Below are positions 15,012-21,819 of a stretch of 22,015 bases of DNA, piece after piece. Both the position numbers and the translations under genes were made by a program. The stretch is taken from positions 1 to 22,015 of the forward strand of contig JAXLTC010000004.1 in assembly GCA_046330255.1 (NCBI GenBank), in the 5' to 3' direction. The notes under the pieces are model-generated. The model was given only the letters and a program-made list of their open reading frames with translations, was not told where the DNA came from and searched no databases. Source of the DNA: JBBSBL01 sp046330255. Its GTDB lineage: Bacteria; Actinomycetota; Thermoleophilia; Solirubrobacterales; Solirubrobacteraceae. Each line of letters begins with the position of its first letter. Position 1 is the first letter of the stretch.

Positions 15012-16617
15012 CCACCTCGAGCTCTCCGCCCGCGAGCTCGCAGCGCTCGCGCATCCCGACGAGCCCGAGACCGCCGGACTGCTCCTCCGGGGCAAAGCCC
15101 GCGCCATCGTCCTCGACCTCGACCGCGATCCGGCCTCCGCGGTCCGCCACGGCGATCGTCACGCTCCGCGCGCCCGAGTGCTTGGCAGCGTTGGTCAGCG
15201 ACTCCTGCACGACCCTGTAGACCGTCGTCTCTAGCTCCGGCGCGAGCCGGCGACTGAGACGGACCCGGCGCCGCACCGCGATGCCCTCCGCCGCCCCCAC
15301 GCGCTCCGCGAGGCTCTCGATCGCGGGCGCCAGGCCCAGCTCGTCCAGGGCGGCCGGGCGCAGATCGGAGATCAGGGCGCGTAGCGCGTCGATCTCGTGG
15401 CCGGCCTGCTCGATGCTGTCGCGCACGGCCTCCCGCAGCCCCTCGTGATCGGCCCGCCGCAGCGCGGAGGCGAGCAGCATGCGCAGGCCACCGAGGCCCT
15501 GGAGCGTCTCGTCGTGGAGCTCGCGCGCCCAGCGCCGGCGCTCGCGCTCGGCCGCGTCCATGGACTCGCGCAGCCGCTCGCGCTGCACCGACTTCGCCGT
15601 CGCCACGGCGGTCGCGGCGCTCGCGGCGAACGCGCCCATCAGCGCCTCCTCCTCGTCGCCGAACGCCGGGTCGGCCGTCAGGCGGTCGAACGCGGCCAGG
15701 ACGCCGAGGCCGCGGCCCCCGAACGTGAGCGGCACCAGCAGCGCGGTGGCCGCGTCGCGCACCCCGAGCCGCTCGGCCGACAGGCGCAGTCTGGCGGGCA
15801 CGTCGGGGATCCGCTCGGCGCGGCCCGAGCGGCGCACCTCGCCCCAGGTGGTGCCCTCCTCGCTCAGGCGGCGCCCGAGCGCGTCGCGGTCGAAGCGCCC
15901 GGCGCCCGCGGCCAGCACGAGCCCGTCGTCCTCCCCGAGCAGGATCACGAGCGCGCGCGCCTGGACGAGCTCGCGCCCGCGCTTGACGATCAGCTCGAGC
16001 ACGCGCTCCAGCCGGGTCTCGCCGCCGACCGCGCGAGCGATCGCGGTCGTCGCCTCGAGCCCCGCGACCGCGCGCTCCAGCTCGTCGCGGCGGCGCTCTG
16101 TCCGCTGGTAGAGGCGCGCGTTGTCGATCGCGATCGCCGCCCACTCGGCGAGGATCACCACGGTCTCCTCGTCCGCCTCGTCGAACTCGGCCCCGCCCTC
16201 CTTCTCGGAGAGGTAGAGGTTGCCCCAGGCCTCGCCGCGCACCACGATCGGGACTCCGAGGAAGCTGCGCATCGGAGGGTGCCCGGCGGGCACTCCGTAG
16301 GACCGGGGGTGGGTCCGCAGGTCCGCGAGCCGCAGCGGACGCGGGTCGTCGATCAGCACTCCCAGGATCCCGCGCCCGCGGGGAGGGCTCCCGATCTCGC
16401 GGTGCGTGGCCTCGTCCACGCCGCGCGTCGTGAAGCGCTCGAGCCCCCGGCGGCGCTCGTCGAGCACCCCGAGCGCCGCGTAGCGGGCGGAGGTGAGCTC
16501 GCGCGCGGTCTCCAGCAGGCGGTCGAGCACGACCTCGATGTCGAGCTGCGCCACCAGCCCGCGCCCGGCGGCGATCAGGCCGAGGAGGCGGTGGTGGTCG
16601 AGCGGTGCGCCGGCCAT
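14929..16617 (-). CDS. DevS-like GAF-GAF sensor histidine kinase
   Basis: The 562-residue cytosolic kinase has GAF-A (about 13-168), GAF-B (about 185-335), a HisKA_3 dimerisation domain with ERRRWARELHDETLQGLGG (phospho-acceptor His368), and a HATPase domain (N box ESLTNAAKHSGA, G boxes DDGAGFAPEE and GGLGLVGMRERC). GAF-A closely follows M. tuberculosis DevS/DosS over a long stretch (LRLADLRTHPRSYGVPAGHP, then MRSFLGVPI and GNLYLSEK). His113 aligns with the DevS haem ligand His149, and Tyr135, 22 residues later, with distal Tyr171. Haem binding is a hypothesis: many actinobacterial relatives share this sequence untested, and DevS Glu87 is Gly here. ATG 16617 is preceded by GGGG and a -10-like box. 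No transmembrane helix is seen. Its tail overlaps treT. Confidence 0.9.
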   Translation of the reverse strand: MAGAPLDHHRLLGLIAAGRGLVAQLDIEVVLDRLLETARELTSARYAALGVLDERRRGLERFTTRGVDEATHREIGSPPRGRGILGVLIDDPRPLRLADLRTHPRSYGVPAGHPPMRSFLGVPIVVRGEAWGNLYLSEKEGGAEFDEADEETVVILAEWAAIAIDNARLYQRTERRRDELERAVAGLEATTAIARAVGGETRLERVLELIVKRGRELVQARALVILLGEDDGLVLAAGAGRFDRDALGRRLSEEGTTWGEVRRSGRAERIPDVPARLRLSAERLGVRDAATALLVPLTFGGRGLGVLAAFDRLTADPAFGDEEEALMGAFAASAATAVATAKSVQRERLRESMDAAERERRRWARELHDETLQGLGGLRMLLASALRRADHEGLREAVRDSIEQAGHEIDALRALISDLRPAALDELGLAPAIESLAERVGAAEGIAVRRRVRLSRRLAPELETTVYRVVQESLTNAAKHSGARSVTIAVADRGGRIAVEVEDDGAGFAPEEQSGGLGLVGMRERCELAGGELEVVSEPGRGTSVRASLPAPPGSERAAGTG

Positions 16618-16624
16618 CCCCGGC

Positions 16625-16630
16625 AGCGTA
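16625..16630 (-). promoter_or_regulatory. -10-like box TACGCT for the GAF kinase gene
   Basis: On the minus strand TACGCT lies 7 nt before ATG 16617. A GGGG between them could serve as a weak ribosome-binding site, but the spacing also suits a leaderless mRNA. No -35 element is recognised. Confidence 0.45.
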
Positions 16631-16667
16631 ACCCGCCGGGCGCCGGCCGCCGCGCGGCCGCAGGCGC

Positions 16668-16673
16668 TACGGT
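16668..16673 (+). promoter_or_regulatory. -10-like box TACGGT for the small zinc-motif gene
   Basis: TACGGT lies 9 nt before GTG 16683. It faces the kinase -10 box across a GC-rich 37-bp core in a 65-bp divergent intergenic region. Confidence 0.4.
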
Positions 16674-16682
16674 GCCCGGCCC

Positions 16683-16889
16683 GTGAGCGCGCGATCCAGC
16701 CAGGACCCCGCCGGCGCCGACGCACCGGTTCCCTGCCCGCCGTGCCGGGGGACCGGCCGTTTGATCTCCGGTCTCGGCGGCTCGCCGCAGGACGTGACGT
16801 GCCCGTGGTGCGAGGGAGACGGGGTGCTTCGCAGCGACCACGACGCGCAGGAGGCCGGGACGCGCCTGCGCGAGGCCGCCTCGGGCTGA
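16683..16889 (+). CDS. Small DnaJ-type zinc-motif protein
   Basis: The 68-residue protein has two CxxCxGxG-type motifs, CPPCRGTG and CPWCEGDG, separated by about 20 residues. These are the repeats that make up half of a DnaJ cysteine-rich zinc finger, and together the four Cys could bind one zinc. The GRLISGLGG segment between them is also reminiscent of the DnaJ zinc hairpin. No J domain is present, so it is not a DnaJ. It may be a small chaperone-like or RNA/protein-binding zinc peptide; the function is unknown. The N-terminus is Ser/Asp/Pro-rich and the C-terminus (DHDAQEAGTRLREAASG) looks helical. It is divergent from the GAF kinase, with 65 bp between starts. Start GTG 16683 is supported by the -10-like box. 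Confidence 0.75.
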   Translation: MSARSSQDPAGADAPVPCPPCRGTGRLISGLGGSPQDVTCPWCEGDGVLRSDHDAQEAGTRLREAASG

Positions 16890-16912
16890 GCCCGGCCGCG
16901 AGGCGCCGCCGC

Positions 16913-16928
16913 CGTCCTGCTCAGGACG
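16913..16928. terminator. Hairpin between convergent genes, overlapping a stop codon
   Basis: Seven-base arms CGTCCTG and CAGGACG meet around a CT centre, foldable as a 6-bp stem with a GCTC tetraloop. It lies in the 31-bp convergent gap and covers the stop codon of the asparagine-synthetase-like gene. There is no U-tract. Confidence 0.35.
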
Positions 16929-18738
16929 CGAGCGCGACCGAGGCGATCCGCCACAGGTAGTAGCGGCGCATCGGGTCCAGGCCGTCCGGCGGCGTCGTCA
17001 GGAGCTGCTCGGTCGGAGCGCGGTCGAGCACGTCCCAGATCGGGTGCCAGGGCTCGCCGTGCAGGGCCTCGCCGACGAGCGCCTGGAGCCGGGCGAAGCG
17101 ATCGCCGGGAGCCTCCGCGGCGCCCGCGGGCCGCTGTGCGGACGGGCTGCGGCGCGCCGCCCGGCGGCGCGCCAGCTCCCGGCCCGCGCGATCGCCGAGC
17201 CGGCGCGCGCCCGCGGCGGCGCGGGCGACGCCCGAGGGACGCGAGTCCCACCGCTCCCCGTCCTCGAACGGCACCTCGAGCAGCGCCGGCGCGAGGCGCG
17301 CCACCAGCTCGCGGTGGAAGCGCTCCCGCCCGCGCTCCTCCGCGGAGGCGCCGAGCAGGTCGGGCAGCAGCGCCCGTGACCAGAGCGGCGAGGTCGCGTC
17401 GCGGATCGGCTCCACGCAGCCGTGGCCGGGCGCCGACCAGGTCCCCATGCGGCGCAGCAGGTAGAACGCGTCCGGGACGTCCGCCGGCCGCACGCCGGCG
17501 TCGAGCATCCCGGCCACCCATGCGCGCAGGCGGTCACGCACGCCCGCCGACGCCGCCGGGGTGAGCGGCTCGCGCCGGCCGGGCGCGCGGCCGGCGAACA
17601 CCGCATGCAGCCGCTCGGCGATCGAGTCCGCGTCCTCGCCGCCCGCGACGCCGTAGTAGCGACGGGCGATCTCGCCGCCCTGGCCGGTGTGCCAGATGGG
17701 CAGGGGGTCGGGGGCGACGCCGGCCGGGAACCCGGCCGCGTCCGAGAGCGTGATCGTGCCGCCGGAGAGCGCGCTCACGAGAGCCGCGGCGCGCCGCGGT
17801 TCGCCGAGGCGGTCGACGTAGCCGTCCACCCGCAGCACCGAGAACGGGCGCCCGAGGCGGTCGCAGAGCATGCGCCCGATCGTGGCGTCGGGGTGGTCGG
17901 CCGCCCCGGCGGTGCCGCCAGGCCACGGCAGGGATGCCGCGCGGGTGGCCGCGAGCACGACGCGCGAGTCGCGCCCGCCGGTGACGGGGACGATGCTCGG
18001 CCGGCCGGGCCAGTCGCCCAGCGCGCGGGTCAGGGCGGCGACGGTGTGGGCCGCGCGACCGGTGTCAAGGCCGGCCCCGAAAAGCGGCGCCAGGTCCTCG
18101 GCGCTGAGCAGCGGGGTGTCGCGCGGCGCCTCGCCCGCCGCGTAGGAGCGCCGTCCCGGCGGGATCCGCCGCACGCCGGCCCATAGCGCATGGCCCGCGA
18201 GCGACCAGCCGCCGCTGAGCACCTCCGCGAGCACGCCGAGATCGACCTCCTCCGGCCCCGGCGCCAGGCGTCGCAGCAGCTCGGCGCTGTTGCTGACCCA
18301 GCGGACCTCGCCGTCCCGGAGCTCGTAGACCGGATATGCGCCCAGCGGGTCGGTCACGACCGCGACCCCGCCGTTGTCGCCGCGGCAGACGACGCTGACG
18401 AAGCGGCCCTCCATCTGCGAGGCGGCGCCCGCCGGCGCGGACAGGAACCAGCGCGCGTCCAGCGGCGCGCGGCCGTCGAACATCGCGCCCTCCTCGTCGC
18501 CCGGCGCCACCGGGCGCCCGGAGAACAGCGCGAGATGGCCGTCGGCGGCCGCCCAGTAGCGCACGCCGCCGACCTGGTCCGGGGCGTGCGAGGCCATCGA
18601 GGCCATGACCCCGTTCCCGGTCCAGCGCGCGCGGGTGCAGGTGGGGCCGAACGGCAGTCCCGCGACCACCTCCGTCAGGGCCCGCTCGCCCCGGAGGTCG
18701 CCAGAGAGCGCACCGACCCCCACGACGAATAAGTTCAC
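16921..18738 (-). CDS. Asparagine-synthetase-like protein without the glutaminase Cys
   Basis: The 605 residues resemble class II asparagine synthetases and their relatives (beta-lactam synthetase, lasso-peptide cyclase). The N-terminal Ntn-like domain (about 1-200) contains MEGRFVSVVCRGDNGGVAVV and DPLGAYPVYELRDGEVRWVS. Residue 2 is Asn (MNLFVVG), not the Cys nucleophile needed to hydrolyse glutamine. The C-terminal domain has a PP-loop, IVPVTGGRDSRVVLAATRA (Asp257, Ser258; TGGRDS in place of SGGxDS), so it probably adenylates a carboxylate and uses another amine donor. A late Pro/Arg-rich stretch (about 505-540) is atypical for the family. It has no operon partner, and the substrate is unknown. 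GTG 18738 gives the MNLFVVG start and has a -10-like CAGGAT 8 nt upstream. Confidence 0.85.
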   Translation of the reverse strand: MNLFVVGVGALSGDLRGERALTEVVAGLPFGPTCTRARWTGNGVMASMASHAPDQVGGVRYWAAADGHLALFSGRPVAPGDEEGAMFDGRAPLDARWFLSAPAGAASQMEGRFVSVVCRGDNGGVAVVTDPLGAYPVYELRDGEVRWVSNSAELLRRLAPGPEEVDLGVLAEVLSGGWSLAGHALWAGVRRIPPGRRSYAAGEAPRDTPLLSAEDLAPLFGAGLDTGRAAHTVAALTRALGDWPGRPSIVPVTGGRDSRVVLAATRAASLPWPGGTAGAADHPDATIGRMLCDRLGRPFSVLRVDGYVDRLGEPRRAAALVSALSGGTITLSDAAGFPAGVAPDPLPIWHTGQGGEIARRYYGVAGGEDADSIAERLHAVFAGRAPGRREPLTPAASAGVRDRLRAWVAGMLDAGVRPADVPDAFYLLRRMGTWSAPGHGCVEPIRDATSPLWSRALLPDLLGASAEERGRERFHRELVARLAPALLEVPFEDGERWDSRPSGVARAAAGARRLGDRAGRELARRRAARRSPSAQRPAGAAEAPGDRFARLQALVGEALHGEPWHPIWDVLDRAPTEQLLTTPPDGLDPMRRYYLWRIASVALAS

Positions 18739-18746
18739 CGCGCCCG

Positions 18747-18752
18747 ATCCTG
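18747..18752 (-). promoter_or_regulatory. -10-like box CAGGAT for the asparagine-synthetase-like gene
   Basis: On the minus strand CAGGAT lies 8 nt before GTG 18738, the same spacing as the better TAnnnT boxes elsewhere in this window. It is weak because the first T is C. Confidence 0.25.
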
Positions 18753-18906
18753 GCAGATGCCCGGTGTGAGCGAGGTTGGTGGCGGGCGGCGATCCATGCT
18801 CCTGCCCCGGGGGTCGTATGCGCCCCCTATCCAGGAGCGCGGCCCGTGCGGCCCCCTTCGATGCCCGTCGTTCGCCGCGTCCGTCCCCAACTTGTCGCCG
18901 GGGCGG

Positions 18907-18925
18907 CGGCGCCGCGAAGGCGCCG
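18907..18925. terminator. GC-rich hairpin downstream of the PKD-protein gene
   Basis: A 7-bp stem (CGGCGCC/GGCGCCG) with a 5-nt GCGAA loop starts 5 bp beyond the stop of the minus-strand PKD gene. There is no U-tract, so termination is inferred from position. The rest of 18739-18930 shows no gene or known RNA element that I recognise. Confidence 0.4.
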
Positions 18926-18930
18926 GCCCC

Positions 18931-20316
18931 CTACCGCCGCAGCAGCACGACGCGCGAGACCTTGACCTTGCCGCCGCGGCCGTCGCTCAGCGTCCCGGTG
19001 ATCGTCACCCGGAGCTTGCGGGCGCGGCGCAGGGCGCGCTTCGCCTTCTTGCTCAGGCGCAGGCTGGCCTTCGCCGTCCGCCCGCTGCGCAGCACCACGC
19101 GCACCGAGCCGACCTTCACCGGGCGGCGCGCCTTGCGGCCCCTGGCGAGGCGCAGGCGCTTGCCGTCGCGGGCGCCGACCATCAGCGCGAGCGTGCCGCG
19201 CGCGCTGCGGTTCGCGCGGGCGCTCACCGCGACGCCGCGCTTCACGACCTTGCGCAGCTTCTGGATCACGGCGCCCGAGAGGAACGCCACGAACCCGTTC
19301 CGGCCGCCGGCGCCCTTCCCGGCGCCGCCGTCGCCGTCCGGCCCGCCGCCCAGCGAGCCGTCGGAGTCGAGCACCGTCAGGGTGCGGGTCGCGGTCGCGG
19401 TGCCGCCGGAGTCGTCCACGACCTTCAGCGTGACGCGGATGATCCCGGGGTTCGGGTAGCTGCGCACCAGCGACTGCGCTCCGCCGCTGTCGAAGTAGGC
19501 GCCGTTGCCGCCGAGGTCCCAGCGGTAGCTGACCACGGAGCCGTCCGGGTCGTAGGACCCGGCGGCCGACATGCTCACCGGCTCGCCGACCTTCACGACG
19601 GTGGGGGAGAGCGCGAGCTTCGCGACGGGCCGCACGTTGACGACGGTCACGGTCACGCCGCTGGTGGAGGTCGCGGTCACGCCGAGGTCGTTCGTGACCC
19701 GGACGTGCGGGTGGTAGACGCCCTCCTTGGCCCACTTGTGCGTGGCGTTCGCCGGGCCGGGCACGTAGACGCCGTTGCCGTCCCAGTCCCACTCGTAGGT
19801 GGAGATCGAGCCGCCGGCGTCCGGCACGCCGGCCGCCGCGAAGCTGACGCCGACGTTGGGCTTGACGGTCGTGCCCGAGGTCGGGCCGAACGTGACCGAC
19901 GGGCTGCCGGAGACCGTGATCAGCACCGGGTTGGTCGAGTCGGTCTTGACGTTCGAGCCGTCGTACTGGTCCACGCTCGCGGAGAAGCGGCCGCGGTTCG
20001 GGTAGGTGTGCGACTGGTTGCCGGTGCCCTGCCCGGGCAGTGAGGCGCCGTCGCCGAAGTTCCAGGTGAACGTGTAGCCGCTCGAGGGCGCGCCGTTGAG
20101 CGTGAAGTTGACGGTCCCGCCGGGCGCGACGAGCGTGTTGTCGGCGCTGATCGAGAGGCAGTTCTCGAGCGGGTGGAAGCCGCCGATCGAGGTCGAGCAG
20201 GCCGCGCCCGCCGGTGCGGGCGAGGCGAGCGCCGCGAGCGCGGCGAGCGCCGCCACGGCGGCGGCCCCGGTCGCGAGTCGGCGAAGGCGGTGGAGGTGTG
20301 CGCAGGCGGCGATCAT
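18931..20316 (-). CDS. Secreted PKD-repeat surface protein with basic C-terminal domain
   Basis: The 461-residue protein has a signal peptide (about 1-38, core AVAALAALAALASPAPAGA), then three PKD-type beta-sandwich domains. Domain one is at about 58-136 (FTWNFGDGAS, SHTYPNRGRFS), two at about 138-227 (YEWDWDGNG, THKWAKEGVYHPHVRV), and three at about 230-316 (MSAAGSYDPDGSVVSYRWDL, RSYPNPGIIRVTLKV). An Asp/Gly linker (about 317-338) leads to a strongly basic domain (about 340-461, ending VSRVVLLRR) rich in KxxR and RAxR, a style common in Thermoleophilia exported proteins. It probably mediates adhesion or wall association. ATG 20316 is chosen because the signal peptide then starts at once; the frame stays open upstream to 20457 without good coding character. 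It is divergent from the prepilin genes. Confidence 0.85.
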   Translation of the reverse strand: MIAACAHLHRLRRLATGAAAVAALAALAALASPAPAGAACSTSIGGFHPLENCLSISADNTLVAPGGTVNFTLNGAPSSGYTFTWNFGDGASLPGQGTGNQSHTYPNRGRFSASVDQYDGSNVKTDSTNPVLITVSGSPSVTFGPTSGTTVKPNVGVSFAAAGVPDAGGSISTYEWDWDGNGVYVPGPANATHKWAKEGVYHPHVRVTNDLGVTATSTSGVTVTVVNVRPVAKLALSPTVVKVGEPVSMSAAGSYDPDGSVVSYRWDLGGNGAYFDSGGAQSLVRSYPNPGIIRVTLKVVDDSGGTATATRTLTVLDSDGSLGGGPDGDGGAGKGAGGRNGFVAFLSGAVIQKLRKVVKRGVAVSARANRSARGTLALMVGARDGKRLRLARGRKARRPVKVGSVRVVLRSGRTAKASLRLSKKAKRALRRARKLRVTITGTLSDGRGGKVKVSRVVLLRR

Positions 20317-20401
20317 TGCGGCAGCTATCGGGCCGCATGCCGCCGGGCCTTCAGAACCCGCCGGGCGCGTCGGACAGGCGTCCAGCTTGGGGGGCCGGGC
20401 G

Positions 20402-20423
20402 GCCTGGACGCCCGCCTGGACGC
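20402..20423. repeat. Two direct copies of GCCTGGACGC, 12-bp period
   Basis: Copies lie at 20402-20411 and 20414-20423 in the 174-bp divergent region between the PKD gene and the prepilin genes. A regulator-binding role is possible, but chance in GC-rich DNA is not excluded. Nothing else is recognised between 20317 and 20490. Confidence 0.4.
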
Positions 20424-20490
20424 TCGCGCGGGCGCGAGATCGCGCGTTGAGGATCACGGTCGCTGCTCAAGGCCGCGCGTCCCGGGGCCG

Positions 20491-21819
20491 ATGCCGCATG
20501 CGATGCCCGCCTGCCCCGACCGCCCCCGCCTGCCTCGGCGCAGCGAGGACGGCTTCGCGCTGATCGAGACGATCGTCTCGGCGATGCTGGTCGTCCTGAT
20601 CGCGATCGGGGTCTACACCGGGCTCGACGCGGCCTCGGCCACCTCGGGCACCAACAAGGCGCGCTCGACAGCCTCCGACCTCGCCCAGGCCGACCAGGAG
20701 CGGATGCGCGCCTACCGCGCGTCGGACCTGTCGAACCTGCGCGGCACGCGCACCCAGGTCATGGCGGGCACCACCTACACGATCGTCTCGCGGGCCGACT
20801 GGGTCACCGACAGCTCGGGGACCGCCTCGTGCGCCGGCGCCGGGGCGCTCGCGAACTTCATCAAGATCTCCTCCACGGTCACCTGGCCGAACATGAGGAT
20901 CAAGCCGGTCGTCCTCGACAGCCTGGTGGCGCCGCCGAACGGCTCCTTCAACACCGACGAGGGCACGCTCGCGGTCCAGATCCGGGACCGCAACGGGAAC
21001 GGGGTGCAGGGCATCACGGTCTCGCTCGTCGGGCCGGACACCTTCACCGACGTCACCAACGAGAACGGCTGCATCCTCGCCGGCTATCTCGTCGCCGGGA
21101 ACTACGACGTCCGCTTCGCCGTCCCAGGCTGGGTCGACCGCCAGGGCCAGACGAACATCAACCAGACCGTCGGCGTGGTCGCCGAGCAGACGACCACCGC
21201 CGCCTTCGACTACGACCGCGCGGGCTCCGCCGCGCTCACGTTCCAGACCCAGCCCGCCTCGGCGCCGGTGCAGGCCGCGCAGGCGCCCTACGCGAGCCTC
21301 GCGCAGTCCGGTCTCGCCGCGCCCGGCTACCGCGTGTGGGGGAGCGGCACCTTCCAGCCCTCCTACAACGCGACGGGCCTGTTCCCGTTCCCGAGCCCGT
21401 ACGGCGCCTACTCCGGCAACTGCTCGGGCGCCGATCCCCAGACCTACTCCCAGCCGCGCGACACGGTCTCGATCACGCCCGGCGGCGCGGCGTCGTCGGT
21501 CGTCTGGTTGCCGGCCGTGAACCTGCTGGTGCGCCGCGGCGGCACGCCGCTGCCCAACGCGCGCGTGCGCGTGTCGAACATCACGTCGGGCTGCTCGGGC
21601 GTCTACACGCTGACCACCAGCACCGCGGGGAACCTGCGCCAACCGTCCTCGCCGGTCGGCTCCCAGGATCCCGGCCTGCCCTACGGCACCTACAACGTCT
21701 GCGCCGACGACGGGACGCGCAGCGTGGTTCGCAACGGGATCGCCAACACGGCCCGCGGCGGGACGGCGGTGCTGCCGATGGACATCCCGACCTCCGGCCC
21801 GACCGGGACCTGCCCGTGA
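20491..21819 (+). CDS. Long type IV prepilin-like protein with internal carboxypeptidase-regulatory-like domain
   Basis: The N-terminus carries a class III prepilin signal: a basic leader (RPRLPRRSEDG), Gly21/Phe22 as the prepilin peptidase site, Glu at mature position 5 (GFALIE), and a hydrophobic helix (TIVSAMLVVLIAIGVYTGL). It resembles PilV/GspI-type minor pilins. At 442 residues it is two to three times the usual pseudopilin length. The extra region includes a carboxypeptidase-regulatory/SpaA-like Ig fold (TLAVQIRDRNGNGVQGITVS, then TNENGCILAGYLVAGNYDV) and a second similar module near the end (LLVRRGGTPLPNARVRVS, LPYGTYNVCADDG). The exposed part may be an adhesive tip or decoration. ATG 20503 is an alternative start. 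The stop overlaps the next prepilin start as GTGA. Confidence 0.88.
   Translation: MPHAMPACPDRPRLPRRSEDGFALIETIVSAMLVVLIAIGVYTGLDAASATSGTNKARSTASDLAQADQERMRAYRASDLSNLRGTRTQVMAGTTYTIVSRADWVTDSSGTASCAGAGALANFIKISSTVTWPNMRIKPVVLDSLVAPPNGSFNTDEGTLAVQIRDRNGNGVQGITVSLVGPDTFTDVTNENGCILAGYLVAGNYDVRFAVPGWVDRQGQTNINQTVGVVAEQTTTAAFDYDRAGSAALTFQTQPASAPVQAAQAPYASLAQSGLAAPGYRVWGSGTFQPSYNATGLFPFPSPYGAYSGNCSGADPQTYSQPRDTVSITPGGAASSVVWLPAVNLLVRRGGTPLPNARVRVSNITSGCSGVYTLTTSTAGNLRQPSSPVGSQDPGLPYGTYNVCADDGTRSVVRNGIANTARGGTAVLPMDIPTSGPTGTCP

Noticed and set aside
13146..15107. 653-codon minus-strand open frame opposite the ATPase end and treT
   Set aside because: The treT strand carries all family motifs; the opposite frame shows no recognisable domain.
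11012..16641. Shared CGGCGGGTWA-like string upstream of both the usp and the kinase genes
   Set aside because: It lies at different distances from the two -10 boxes and is short and GC-rich, so chance is a good explanation.
18739..18930. Possible riboswitch or small RNA in the gap upstream of the asparagine-synthetase-like gene
   Set aside because: I saw only a short GC hairpin next to the PKD stop and no known conserved motif, and the gene appears leaderless.
18757..20043. Plus-strand open frame opposite the PKD gene
   Set aside because: PKD motifs are unmistakable on the minus strand; the plus frame is repetitive shadow sequence.
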